Shown: positions 29,596 through 40,703 of the stretch, in pieces
Layout of the letters: each line of letters opens with the position of its first letter
How positions within the stretch are numbered: position 1 is the first letter of the stretch
NCBI GenBank assembly: GCA_963790525.1
Contig: CAWBOV010000006.1
Span: 558,001-622,000, forward strand
Source: CAWBOV01 sp963790525
Lineage (GTDB): Bacteria; Actinomycetota; Actinomycetes; Mycobacteriales; Jatrophihabitantaceae
Direction: 5' to 3'
Length of the DNA stretch: 64,000 nt
Notes under the pieces: model-generated
The model's input: the letters and a program-made list of their open reading frames with translations, nothing else
Told to the model about the DNA's origin: nothing
Database searches by the model: none
Program-made: the position numbers and the translations under genes

Positions 29596-30418
29596 ATCGG
29601 TTGTGCAGGTAGATGTAGCCCACGAAGCTGATCGTGTCGATGACGAAGTGCGCGATGAGCAGGGGCAGGACGCGACGCGTGCGGGTGAACCACCAGCCGA
29701 AGATCAGCCCCATCACGGCGTTGCCCGCGAAGCCGCCGAACCCCTGGTACAGGTGGTAGCTACCGCGTAGCACGGCGGCGGCGCCGATGGACCGGCTCCG
29801 TGACCAGCCTAGCTGGTTCAGCCGTGTCAGCAGGTAGCCCATCACGATGACTTCCTCGGACGTGGCGTTCTGCAGCGCCGACGCGACGAGCACCGGGATG
29901 CGGTACCAGATGTCGGGCAGGCCGCTCGCGGCGATCTGGGTGTTGAAGCCCGCCCGGTGCGCGACGTAGACGAGCCCGAGGCCGGGGATGCCGATCAGCG
30001 CGGCGAAACCGAGTCCCTGGAGGGTTTCGCGGGGCAGGCGGAGACGGTCGAAGCCGATGGAGAATCCGGGGCCGCCCGGATTGCGCGCGAGCAGGAACAG
30101 CGCCAGGAGGGGCGGGACGAGCCCGCTGCCGATGCTCAGGACCTGGTAGATGAAGTCGAGCCAGTGCCGGTTGTCGGTGACGATCGTCGGGTTGAGCTGG
30201 GACACCTGCTGGTTGAGCGCCACCGGCACGGTCAGCCGGTTGATCAGATCCACCACGGCGTACACGCCGGATGCGCCGAGCGAGATGCCGAGGACGAGGA
30301 GCACCTCCCAGCCGAGGCGCTCGGACCGCGGTGGCACCGATGACGGGGGCCCGTCGGCTTCGGTCGCCGGTGCGGGCTGCGCCTGCGGTGTCTCCCGGGC
30401 GGCCCCTGCCGTGCTCAT
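29582..30418 (-). CDS. CPBP family intramembrane protease
   Basis: A 278-residue polytopic membrane protein of the CAAX-protease/bacteriocin-processing family. A Pro-rich cytosolic lead (1-35) precedes about seven helices. Motif 1 is NATSEEVIVMGYLLTRL near residue 188 (the EE pair), motif 2 HLYQGFGGFAGN near 222 and motif 3 AHFVIDT near 258. These residues form the glutamate/histidine active site. Role in prenyl-protein or peptide processing is not known. Confidence 0.88.
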   Translation of the reverse strand: MSTAGAARETPQAQPAPATEADGPPSSVPPRSERLGWEVLLVLGISLGASGVYAVVDLINRLTVPVALNQQVSQLNPTIVTDNRHWLDFIYQVLSIGSGLVPPLLALFLLARNPGGPGFSIGFDRLRLPRETLQGLGFAALIGIPGLGLVYVAHRAGFNTQIAASGLPDIWYRIPVLVASALQNATSEEVIVMGYLLTRLNQLGWSRSRSIGAAAVLRGSYHLYQGFGGFAGNAVMGLIFGWWFTRTRRVLPLLIAHFVIDTISFVGYIYLHNRFTWI

Positions 30419-30503
30419 CCGCGCCTGTCGGGGGTGGGGCGATTGCCATGTCTGCGCACGCCGACACGGTACCGGGCAGCGGTACGGGCACCCTGTGCAC
30501 GCA

Positions 30504-30535
30504 GAACGGGCCCGGCCGTGTGGCCGAGCCCGTTC
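30504..30535 (-). terminator. Terminator hairpin after yceI
   Basis: A 14-bp stem with one wobble pair (gaacgggcccggcc / ggccgagcccgttc) and loop gtgt, 23 bases beyond the yceI stop, also lying upstream of the CPBP start on the same strand. Confidence 0.7.
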
Positions 30536-30558
30536 CGGGTGACTGCTGGTGCGGCCGA

Positions 30559-31119
30559 CTACTCGGCGGCGAGCACAGCCTCGATCTCGAGGAAGATGGT
30601 GACCTTCTCGCCCACGACGACGCCGCCGCCGTCCATCGGCATCGAGATGCTGATGCCGAAGTCGCTGCGGTCGATCGCGGCGGTGGCCGAGAACCCGACG
30701 CGCGTGCCGCCGTACGGGTCCTTGGTGAAGCCGTTGAGCTCGAGCGCGAGCGGCACGGACTTGGTGACGCCGTGCAGGGACAGCTCGCCCTCGACGACGA
30801 AGTCGGAACCCTTGGTGGTGATGCCCGTCGAGGTGTAGGTCATCGTCGGGTAGGTCTCGACCTCGAAGAAGTCGGCGGACTTGATGTGTCCGTCACGCTG
30901 CTCGTTCTTGGTGTTGATCGAGGCCAGGTCGATCTCGGCGGTGACCGAGGACTGCGCCGGGTCGGCGCCGGTCACGATCGTTCCGCTGAACTTCTCGAAG
31001 CTGCCACGAACCTTGCTCACCATCATGTGTCGTACCGAGAACGAGACGTCGGAGTGGTCGACGTCGATGTTCCAGGTTCCGGCGATGTAGCCGGGGATGG
31101 CGTCTACGGACAGTGTCAT
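30559..31119 (-). CDS. YceI family protein
   Basis: A 186-residue YceI-like lipocalin-fold protein. The family start is GTWNIDVDHSDVSFSVRHMM near residue 14; other hallmarks are FFEVETYPTMTYTST near 84 and HGVTKSVPLALEL near 112. Members bind isoprenoids or other amphiphiles. There is no signal peptide, so this form is cytosolic, as in many actinomycetes. The ATG at 31119 is preceded by ggagga. Upstream lies a strong palindrome. Confidence 0.92.
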   Translation of the reverse strand: MTLSVDAIPGYIAGTWNIDVDHSDVSFSVRHMMVSKVRGSFEKFSGTIVTGADPAQSSVTAEIDLASINTKNEQRDGHIKSADFFEVETYPTMTYTSTGITTKGSDFVVEGELSLHGVTKSVPLALELNGFTKDPYGGTRVGFSATAAIDRSDFGISISMPMDGGGVVVGEKVTIFLEIEAVLAAE

Positions 31120-31162
31120 GTTTCCTCCAGGTTGGCGTGTTCGACAGTGAGTTAAGCAGGAT

Positions 31163-31182
31163 GTACTTGATAGTTCAAGTAC
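31163..31182. promoter_or_regulatory. 20-bp palindrome upstream of yceI
   Basis: Gtacttgatagttcaagtac: two perfect 8-bp arms around tagt, 44-63 bases before the yceI start. The AT-rich arms stand out in this GC-rich region and look like the operator of a MarR or similar dimeric regulator. It may also serve the divergent DUF885 gene at 31404. The rest of the gap 31120-31403 shows no gene. Confidence 0.6.
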
Positions 31183-31403
31183 CTTCGCTGGCCAGAACGA
31201 CGAGCTGGCCGAATTCATTCCTGGGGGCGTGGCCGAGGCGACACGCCGGGACACTGAACTCTTGCTGGACAACCATTGAGTGGGTAACTACTCTCTGTGT
31301 TTCACGGCGAAACTTTCGTTCCGCCGTCCTGGTTTCGGCCCGCCGCGAGTGTCCACCACCCCCGCGGCGGGCCGTTCAGCACTCTGCTCGGCGGCCCGGT
31401 TAG

Positions 31404-33101
31404 ATGTCGGTCATGACCGATTCCACGCGCGCACCGCGCTCCAGCGCCATCGACCAGCTCGCCGACCGGTATCTGGCCGACGTCATGCGTCTGGACCCGC
31501 TCCAAGCCACCGCCATCGGGTCCGACGAGCACCAGGACGAGCTGCCCGATCTGTCGCCGGAGGGCCACGCCGCGCGCACCGACCTCGCCCGCGCGACCCT
31601 GGCTGCGGTAGGCGCTGGTCACGGCGACACGGACGCGACCGATGACGTGACGGTGGCGGCGCTGCGCGAGCGACTGGGACTGCGCCTGGAACTCGATGCC
31701 GACGGCGCCTACCTGCGTGAGCTGAACGTCATCGAGAGCCCCGTGCAGAACCTCCGCGCGGTGTTCGATCTGATGCCGACCGCGACGGTGGAGGACTGGT
31801 CGACGGTCGCCCGCCGGCTGGCCGCCGTCCCGGCAGCCGTCGCCGGTTACCAGGAGTCGCTGCGCCGTGCCGCCGGTGCGGGCGATGTCGTGGCCCGTCG
31901 CCAGGTCGAGGGAGCGGCCGGCCAGTGCGTCGAGTTCGCCGCCGCCGACGGTTTCTTCCGGTCCTTCGCCGGCGGCGCGCTGGCGGAGGGGGACCAGCTC
32001 CCGGCGCCGCTCTCGGCCGACCTGCGCCGCGGCTCCGAGAGCGCCGCGGCGGCCTACGACGAGCTCGCGACCTTCCTGCGCACGGAACTGCTCCCGCAGG
32101 CGCCGGAGGCCGACGCGGTCGGGCGGGAGCGCTACGCCCTGGAGTCCAGGTACTTCCTCGGGGCCGTGGTCGACCTCGAGGAGAGCTACGAATGGGGGCT
32201 GGCCGAGATGGCGCGCATCGAGGGTGAGATGCGCGCCGTCGCCCGGCAGATCTCGCCGGACGCCGACATCGATACAGCCGTTGCGCTCCTCGACGCCGAC
32301 CCCGGCCGGACCATCCACGGCAAGGAGGCCTTCCGCGACTGGATGCAGGCGGCCTCGGATCAGGCCGTCGCCGAACTGGGCGGGCGGCACTTCGACATCC
32401 CGGACGCGATCCGCCGCCTGGACTGCCGCATCGCCCCGACCACCTCCGGCGTCATCTACTACACGCCCCCGACCGACGACCTGAGCCGGCCGGGCACGAT
32501 GTGGTGGGCCGTGCCCGAGGGCATCGAGTCCTTCTCCACCTGGCGGGAGGTGACCACCGTCTACCACGAGGGCGTCCCGGGCCACCACCTCCAGTGCGCC
32601 CAGACCGCCTACCGCGTCGACGAGCTCAACCGCTGGCGGCGCCTCGGCTGCTGGGTGTCCGGTCACGGCGAGGGATGGGCGCTCTACGCCGAGCGGCTGA
32701 TGGCCGAGCTGGGTTACCTGGACGATCCCGGCGCACGGATGGGGATGCTGGACTCCCAGGCCTTCCGCGCCGCCCGGGTGGTCGTCGACATCGGCGTCCA
32801 CCTCGGGCTGACCGCACCCGCCGAGGTCGGCGGCGGAACCTGGGACGCCGGCAAGGCGTGGTCCTACCTGCGCGCGCACTGCCGGATCGGGGACGCGACG
32901 CTGCGCTTCGAGCTGGACCGGTATCTCGGCTGGCCCGGCCAGGCGCCGTCGTACAAGATCGGCGAGCGCATCTGGCTCGAGCTGCGTGAGGAGGTCCGCC
33001 GCCGGGAGGGCGCAGCGTTCGACCTGGCGGCGTTCCACCGCCGTGCCCTGGACCTCGGCTCGGTGGGGCTCGACGTGCTCCGAACGTCCCTGCTGGGCTG
33101 A
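31404..33101 (+). CDS. DUF885 family metallopeptidase-like protein
   Basis: A 565-residue helical protein of the DUF885 family. The zinc-binding HEGVPGHH starts at His388 (HExxH-like with a second His), followed by a downstream Glu in GHGEGWALYAERL near 425. No signal peptide, so it is cytosolic. Substrates are unknown; related proteins are thought to be peptidases. ATG 31404 and an in-frame ATG nine bases later are both possible. Confidence 0.9.
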   Translation: MSVMTDSTRAPRSSAIDQLADRYLADVMRLDPLQATAIGSDEHQDELPDLSPEGHAARTDLARATLAAVGAGHGDTDATDDVTVAALRERLGLRLELDADGAYLRELNVIESPVQNLRAVFDLMPTATVEDWSTVARRLAAVPAAVAGYQESLRRAAGAGDVVARRQVEGAAGQCVEFAAADGFFRSFAGGALAEGDQLPAPLSADLRRGSESAAAAYDELATFLRTELLPQAPEADAVGRERYALESRYFLGAVVDLEESYEWGLAEMARIEGEMRAVARQISPDADIDTAVALLDADPGRTIHGKEAFRDWMQAASDQAVAELGGRHFDIPDAIRRLDCRIAPTTSGVIYYTPPTDDLSRPGTMWWAVPEGIESFSTWREVTTVYHEGVPGHHLQCAQTAYRVDELNRWRRLGCWVSGHGEGWALYAERLMAELGYLDDPGARMGMLDSQAFRAARVVVDIGVHLGLTAPAEVGGGTWDAGKAWSYLRAHCRIGDATLRFELDRYLGWPGQAPSYKIGERIWLELREEVRRREGAAFDLAAFHRRALDLGSVGLDVLRTSLLG

Positions 33102-33137
33102 GCGACGGCGTTCGACCGCAGTGCCCGTCGAAGGGGG

Positions 33138-34358
33138 ATGGCAGATGGACCAGGCACGATGAGCGAGCAGGTGACCCGTCGTCCGCTCGTGCGCCGGATG
33201 GTGGCCCGCGACAGCGGTGAGAGCCATCGCGCGTCGACGAACCTCGAGCTGCTGTTCGATCTCACGTTCGTCGTGGCGGTCGCCCAGATCGCTGCGCAGC
33301 TGGCGCACAGCCTGGCAGCGGGGCACGTCGGCCACGGACTGCTGAGCTACGCGATGGTGTTCTTCGCCATCTGGTGGGCGTGGGTCAACTTCACCTGGTT
33401 CGCGTCCGCGTTCGACACCGACGACGTGCCGTACCGCCTGCTCACCCTGCTGCAGATGGGCGGCGTGCTGGTGCTGGCGGCCGGGGTCCCCGGGGCCTTT
33501 GCACACAGCAACTTCGACGTCGTGGTGGTCGGGTACGTGATCATGCGCGTCGCAATGATCATTCAGTGGCTGCGGGCGGCGCGGGGGAGCCAGGAGTACC
33601 GCATCACCTGCGTGAGGTACGCGGCGGGCATCGCACTCGTGCAGGTGCTCTGGCTGCTGCGGCTGGCGGTGCCGGCCGGGCTGGCCGTGGCGAGCTTCCT
33701 CGTTCTCGCGGCGATGGAGGTGTCGATCCCGTGGTGGGCCGAGCGGCGCGGCATGACCAGCTGGCATCCCGAGCACATCAGCGAGCGCTACGGCCTGTTC
33801 ACGATCATCGTGCTCGGCGAGTGCGTGTCCCAGGCGACGGTCGCCGTCCAGCACGCCTTCCAGAACGGGGGACTCGATCTCGCGCTCGGCACCATCGCCG
33901 CGTCGGGGCTGGTCCTGCTCTTCGGGCTGTGGTGGCTCTACTTCCTCGACCCCGTGGCCGACGAGCTGCGGGACCGGCCGCGGAGCGCCTTCGTCTTCGG
34001 CTACGGCCACTACCTCGTCTTCGGCGCGCTGGCGGCGGTCGCGGCCGGGTTGGAGGTGGCGGTCGAGGCGGATGCGGCGACGGATCACTTCGGCCTGTCC
34101 GACACCGGTGTCGCGCTGGCGATCGCGGTGCCGGTCGCCGTGTTCCTGATCGTCTTCGGCGCGCTCGACCTGGTCATCACCGGTGGCCGCCGTCCGCCGC
34201 CGTCGCACCTGGCCGTCGCGGCGGTGCTCGTGATCGCGGCGGCGTTCTCCGCCCGAGCCGCCGCCCTGCCCGTCGCCGTGCTGCTGATCTGCGTACCGGT
34301 CATCGCTCTGGTGGCTGATGGCGTGCTGAGCCCGCCACGCACCGCTGCATCGAAGTGA
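33138..34358 (+). CDS. Low temperature requirement A (LtrA) family membrane protein
   Basis: A protein of about 400 residues with roughly ten membrane helices. The family signature is NLELLFDLTFVVAVAQIA near residue 35, followed by WWAWVNFTWFASAFDTDD near 75 and ISERYGLFTIIVLGE near 213. LtrA was named from a Listeria mutant unable to grow in the cold; the transported or bound molecule is unknown. The start could also be the ATG at 33159 (MSEQVT). Confidence 0.9.
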   Translation: MADGPGTMSEQVTRRPLVRRMVARDSGESHRASTNLELLFDLTFVVAVAQIAAQLAHSLAAGHVGHGLLSYAMVFFAIWWAWVNFTWFASAFDTDDVPYRLLTLLQMGGVLVLAAGVPGAFAHSNFDVVVVGYVIMRVAMIIQWLRAARGSQEYRITCVRYAAGIALVQVLWLLRLAVPAGLAVASFLVLAAMEVSIPWWAERRGMTSWHPEHISERYGLFTIIVLGECVSQATVAVQHAFQNGGLDLALGTIAASGLVLLFGLWWLYFLDPVADELRDRPRSAFVFGYGHYLVFGALAAVAAGLEVAVEADAATDHFGLSDTGVALAIAVPVAVFLIVFGALDLVITGGRRPPPSHLAVAAVLVIAAAFSARAAALPVAVLLICVPVIALVADGVLSPPRTAASK

Positions 34359-34371
34359 GCACCCTCGGCGG

Positions 34372-34836
34372 CTACCTCGGCGGGTCCCACCGGTAGCGGA
34401 TCCACTCGGGCATCGCGATGGCACCCACGCTGTCGTAGAACGCCTGACCGTCGGTGTTGTCGCGGGCGACGTCCCACTCCACCTTTCCCTCGGTCCGGGT
34501 ACGAAGGTCGGCCATGAGCGCCCGCCCGAGGCCGGACCGCCGATGGGCACGGCGGAGGTAGAGGTCCTCGATCCAGATGCCTGACGTGCCGAGCCATGAA
34601 GAGAACGTGAGGTGCCAGAGCGCCAGCCCCACCACCACGCCGGGGGAGTCGGGCGCCTCGACCACGGTCACTCGGGCGACCGGCGCCGTCCCGAACAGCA
34701 GGTCCCGCCAGGGTTTGCCGCGGATGGCTTCCGGGTCGGGCGCACCTTCGAACTCGGCATGCTCGACGAGCAGGTCGACCACGTCGGGCAGGTCCGCGAC
34801 GGTCGCCGGGCGAACTGTCACTGCACGTCCAGCCAT
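34372..34836 (-). CDS. GNAT family N-acetyltransferase
   Basis: A 154-residue GNAT enzyme. Acetyl-CoA binding segment LRRAHRRSGLGRALM near residue 95, and the C-terminal VARDNTDGQAFYDSVGA near 122, typical of the spermidine/amino-acid acetylating branch. The acceptor is unknown. The ATG at 34836 begins MAGRAVTVRPAT, a normal GNAT start. Divergent from lon across a 121-base gap. Confidence 0.9.
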   Translation of the reverse strand: MAGRAVTVRPATVADLPDVVDLLVEHAEFEGAPDPEAIRGKPWRDLLFGTAPVARVTVVEAPDSPGVVVGLALWHLTFSSWLGTSGIWIEDLYLRRAHRRSGLGRALMADLRTRTEGKVEWDVARDNTDGQAFYDSVGAIAMPEWIRYRWDPPR

Positions 34837-34918
34837 CCGCGCTCCTCGTCCTCTCGTGCCCGGCGCCGGGTCGGTGTTCGCCCAGAGCGGAGCGGAAACA
34901 AACGTCCGGCGATCGTAG

Positions 34919-34937
34919 TTGAGCGAGACAGACTCAA
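34919..34937. promoter_or_regulatory. HAIR-like operator (HspR) upstream of lon
   Basis: Ttgagcgagacagactcaa: half-sites TTGAG and CTCAA separated by nine bases, ending 20 bases before the lon ATG. The HspR-associated inverted repeat is CTTGAGT-N7-ACTCAAG, so the inner 12 defined bases match at 11. HspR represses heat-shock genes including lon in streptomycetes. Confidence 0.7.
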
Positions 34938-34957
34938 TCTCACTAGAGGGTGTGCTC

Positions 34958-37327
<2,370 letters not shown>

Positions 37328-37356
37328 CGCGCACCACCGAACGGGCGCGCCGGCCC

Positions 37357-37732
37357 TCACCAGATGAGCGCGACGGCGATCAGGGGGAGAACTCCCTGCA
37401 TCGCCGCCGCCCTGGCCATGGCCCGGTTCGATGCCAGCAGGACGGCGGCGGCCGCGACCATGCTGGCGCAGCCGAACACGATGAGCGTGCGACCGACCAC
37501 GTGCGGTCCGGCGATCCACACGATCACCCCGGTCACCGTGCCCACGGCCAGGAACAGGTTGTAGAAGCCCTGATTGAACGCCCACGGGCGGACGATCAGG
37601 GCTTCTTCCTCGGGTCCGGATGAGGAACCGGCGGTACAGCTGCTTCGGCAGGAACCCCACCGCCTCGAGGTAGAAGATGGCGACGTGGAACAGACCGGCC
37701 AGCCCGGCGGCGACAAGCGCGACGGAGTTCAT
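37357..37732 (-). pseudogene. DUF1304 family membrane protein (frame-disrupted)
   Basis: A small membrane protein of about 125 residues with four helices. The N-terminal part (MNSVALVAAGLAGLFHVAIF) is read from ATG 37732 in one frame. The rest (RPWAFNQGFYNLFLAVGT...) is in another. The shift falls at about 37612-37618, just after FLIRT, where one extra base or two missing bases would restore a normal DUF1304 protein. Isolated and probably a sequence error. Function of the family is unknown. Confidence 0.75.
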
Positions 37733-37767
37733 AGCTGCCGATGATGGCAGTCCCGGAGGCGGGAACA

Positions 37768-37804
37768 AGACAGGCTCTCAGCCCGGCGGGGCGAGAGCCT
37801 GTCT
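37768..37804 (-). terminator. Hairpin 1 downstream of the phosphodiesterase
   Basis: A perfect 12-bp stem (agacaggctctc / gagagcctgtct) with a 13-base loop. It is the second of two hairpins met by polymerase leaving the phosphodiesterase gene. Confidence 0.65.
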
Positions 37805-37828
37805 CATCTGTCTCAACACAGTGTGTGG

Positions 37829-37862
37829 GATACGGCCCAGGTGGCGAGACCTGGGCCGTATC
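37829..37862 (-). terminator. Hairpin 2 downstream of the phosphodiesterase
   Basis: A perfect 14-bp stem (gatacggcccaggt and complement) with loop ggcgag, 59 bases after the phosphodiesterase stop. Together with the hairpin at 37768 it forms a tandem terminator filling the gap 37733-37921. Confidence 0.7.
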
Positions 37863-37921
37863 ACCACAAACGATGTCACGCCGGAGCGTTCGTGTCGAAC
37901 CGCCGCCGGCCGGGCGGGCGC

Positions 37922-39640
37922 TCAGATCCTGGGCAGCACCGCGGTGTGCTCGATCCGGACCGCCTGCAGCGAGCGCGGGTCGAGCCCGAGCAGGTGGAGG
38001 ATCGTCGGCGCGATCTGAGTCGTCTGCACCGGTGCGGAACTGGTCCGGTCGTGCCCCGCTCCGGCTCCCGAGACGACGAGTGCGACGTCGCGGTCGGCCG
38101 GTGCGTCGCCGCCGTGTTCGGCGATCTTCTTGACACCGCCGGTGTACACCACCCCGGGCTGGGCGATCCCGATCAGATCCGGCGCGTGGCTGTCGCCGTT
38201 CGCGGCCCGGACGAGGGTGTCCGCAGCGTTGCCGGTGAAGACTCGGGTCAGGCCCGAGGACTGGACGGTGGCCGAGAAGACGCCCTTCGGGTCGGTGGCC
38301 AGGTTCGCCGGCGCCGAGTGGGTGAGCAGGTAGTGCTTCGCGAAGGCGAGTGCGCCCGCGCTGTGATCCGAGAGCCACATCAGCATCCCGTCGTCGTCGA
38401 CCGCGAAGACGACGAGCGGTGCCGCGCTCGGGTGCAGCGCAGCCCAGCCGGCGTCGATGGCCGTGATGATCGCGCCGTCGTCGACACGGCGGAGGGTGCT
38501 GAGATCGATCGGGGCCTGACCGTGCTTGGCCGAGAGGATGACGGTCGTGCTCGAGGACAGGTGCCGCGCGCGGAGCGCGTTCTCCATCCGCCCGATCTGG
38601 GCGTTGACGTAGTCCAGCGCGCGGGAGAGCAGCGGGCCGGGAGTTCCGTCGGCGTTGTAACCACCCGCCAGCCCGTCCGACGTCGGCAGCTTCTCAGCCG
38701 TCGACACGGTCTGGAAGTTCATGCCGAAGATCGCCGGGGTGCCCACCTTGCGCGTGCCCGAGTGGTCGTACCCGTCGATCTCGTTGACCACCGCGGCCAC
38801 CTTGACGCCGTCGTAGACCTGGGTCAGGGCGTTGTCGGTGGTCCAGTCGTCTCCGGCGGAGTCGGCGATGCTGTTGATCTCGGGCGTGAAGAGGTCCTGG
38901 ATGCCGGTCCCCGAAGGCCCGCTGAGGATCTCGTAGGCGGGGTGCTTGTCGGACCAGGCGGTCCCGAGACCGTGCGCCCGGACGACGTCGAACACGGTGT
39001 TCACCTTGAGGTAGTTGTGCGGGTAGAGCGGCAGGCACGTCGCAGGATCCACCGGCAGCGCCGCAGGATTCAGCAGTGACTGGGGATTCGGGGTCATCGA
39101 CAGGATCGCCGACGTGATCGCCGGAGCGCTCGCGATCGTCTGCGCCAGGGTGTTGGTGGGCAGATCGGTCAGCGCCGGTGCGGTGAGCCCCTGACCGGCG
39201 TCGAGGGTGATCGGGTTCTGCGACCTGTCGGCGGCTTCGGTCCAGGAGACCTCGGTGCCCTTCGCGGCCGTGCTGCAATCGGTGGTGCCCGCAGGTAACA
39301 AGGCGTGATTGTAGGTGTCGTCGTAGTACACACCCGTCGTCCCGGGGCCGCCGCCGGTCAGCTGGGCGACCATGCCGGGGAACGAGTCCGACGGGAACGT
39401 CGTCTGTGCGTGGGTGTAGGTCGTCCCGTTCTCCGCGAGCTGCGCGAGTGCCGAGCCGGGGTGGTGCGCGACGTAGAACGCCAGGTCGGACTCGTGCAGA
39501 CCGTCCACGGAGATGAGCAGCACGTGCTTGGCCGGTGCGCTGCGATGGAACGCCGGCGCGGCGCCGGCGTAGGTCGTTGCACCGAGCGCGAGCGCGGCGG
39601 TGCAGACCGCGGCGGCGAGCCCGATTCTTCTGGAATTCAT
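37922..39640 (-). CDS. Secreted alkaline phosphatase-fold phosphodiesterase
   Basis: A 572-residue exported enzyme of the type I phosphodiesterase/nucleotide pyrophosphatase branch. The signal peptide ends near residue 28. Metal ligand Asp46 (LLISVDGLH), nucleophile candidate Ser86 (FPSDSFPGM, aligning with the Thr of TFPN in NPP enzymes), then DGYDHSG near 293 and SAKHGQAP near 370 provide further ligands. It probably cleaves phosphodiesters outside the cell. It is the only gene of its transcript; strong hairpins follow. Confidence 0.87.
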   Translation of the reverse strand: MNSRRIGLAAAVCTAALALGATTYAGAAPAFHRSAPAKHVLLISVDGLHESDLAFYVAHHPGSALAQLAENGTTYTHAQTTFPSDSFPGMVAQLTGGGPGTTGVYYDDTYNHALLPAGTTDCSTAAKGTEVSWTEAADRSQNPITLDAGQGLTAPALTDLPTNTLAQTIASAPAITSAILSMTPNPQSLLNPAALPVDPATCLPLYPHNYLKVNTVFDVVRAHGLGTAWSDKHPAYEILSGPSGTGIQDLFTPEINSIADSAGDDWTTDNALTQVYDGVKVAAVVNEIDGYDHSGTRKVGTPAIFGMNFQTVSTAEKLPTSDGLAGGYNADGTPGPLLSRALDYVNAQIGRMENALRARHLSSSTTVILSAKHGQAPIDLSTLRRVDDGAIITAIDAGWAALHPSAAPLVVFAVDDDGMLMWLSDHSAGALAFAKHYLLTHSAPANLATDPKGVFSATVQSSGLTRVFTGNAADTLVRAANGDSHAPDLIGIAQPGVVYTGGVKKIAEHGGDAPADRDVALVVSGAGAGHDRTSSAPVQTTQIAPTILHLLGLDPRSLQAVRIEHTAVLPRI

Positions 39641-39855
39641 GCTTCCTCCTCAGCGCCGGCACGCTGCGGCCGGCTGTCCCCCTGTGTCTAGCGAGGTGGA
39701 GGGTGGCGTCGCCTCCCCGTCCATGGGAACCCCCGGTGAACACTGGACGTGCCGGAAGTGAACCGATTTTCATGAAGAGAGGGTGTGCTCCAGGACGCCG
39801 GAGCGTCCGATACCGTTGGCGGCTCGTGTCCGCGCCGATTCCTGGAGACCCGCAC

Positions 39856-40665
39856 ATGCCCGACCTCGTCCGCACGGTCAGCGCACAGCTCGAGATCGAC
39901 GTCACCGAGCCGGCCGAGCTGGTGTTCCAGGTGGCGGTCGCCCAGAACCCGGGGCTGCGGCTGGAGGAGACGTTCGCTCTCACCCTGGACGGCGTCCCGC
40001 AGCGCGCTGAGGTCGTGACGGTCAACGACGGTGGACGGCTGCACGTCGTCGCCTCGTCCGTGGGTCATGTGACGCTCCGCTACGACGCCATCGCGTACGG
40101 AGCGGCGCAGCCCGAGATCGCCCCGACGGACCGGTTCGTCTACGCGCGCCCGAGCCGCTACGCCGAGTCCGACCGGCTCGTCGCGGTCGCCGCTGCGGAG
40201 TTCGACGGCATCACCGGTTCGGCGGAGCTGCTGGCGGCCGTCTCGTCCTGGGTGGGGTCGCAGCTGATCTACGTCGCAGGGAGCAGCGGCCCCACGGACG
40301 GGGCCGTCGACACGCTGCTCCTGCGCGCAGGCGTCTGCCGCGACTACGCGCACCTGTGCGTCGCGCTGCTGCGCGCCATGAACGTTCCCGCGCGCCTGGC
40401 CGCCGTCTACGCCCCGGGCCTGTCTCCCATGGACTTCCACGCGGTCGCCGAGGCCCTGGTCGACGGGCACTGGCGGGTCGTCGACGCGACCCTGCTCGCC
40501 CCCCGGGCGACCCTGCTGCGCATCGCGACGGGGCGGGACGCGGCGGACACCGCGTTCATGTCCACCTTCAGCGGCGCGGCCACGCTCGCGTCCGCGGTCG
40601 TGACGGCCACCGTGGACGGTGACCTCCCCATCGAGGACGTCACCGCGCTCGTCACGCTGGGCTGA
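39856..40665 (+). CDS. Transglutaminase-like cysteine protease family protein
   Basis: A 269-residue cytosolic protein with an N-terminal beta domain (1-95) and a transglutaminase-like domain with triad Cys161 (AGVCRDYAHL), His195 (MDFHAVAE) and Asp210 (VVDATLL). Such proteins are often peptidases or peptide cross-linkers; the substrate is unknown. ATG 39856 starts the beta domain directly. The gap 39641-39855 before it should hold the promoters of this gene and the divergent phosphodiesterase. Confidence 0.9.
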   Translation: MPDLVRTVSAQLEIDVTEPAELVFQVAVAQNPGLRLEETFALTLDGVPQRAEVVTVNDGGRLHVVASSVGHVTLRYDAIAYGAAQPEIAPTDRFVYARPSRYAESDRLVAVAAAEFDGITGSAELLAAVSSWVGSQLIYVAGSSGPTDGAVDTLLLRAGVCRDYAHLCVALLRAMNVPARLAAVYAPGLSPMDFHAVAEALVDGHWRVVDATLLAPRATLLRIATGRDAADTAFMSTFSGAATLASAVVTATVDGDLPIEDVTALVTLG

Positions 40666-40703
40666 TCAGGCCGGGCACGGACGGGGCCCGCGAGCCCAGC
40701 CCG

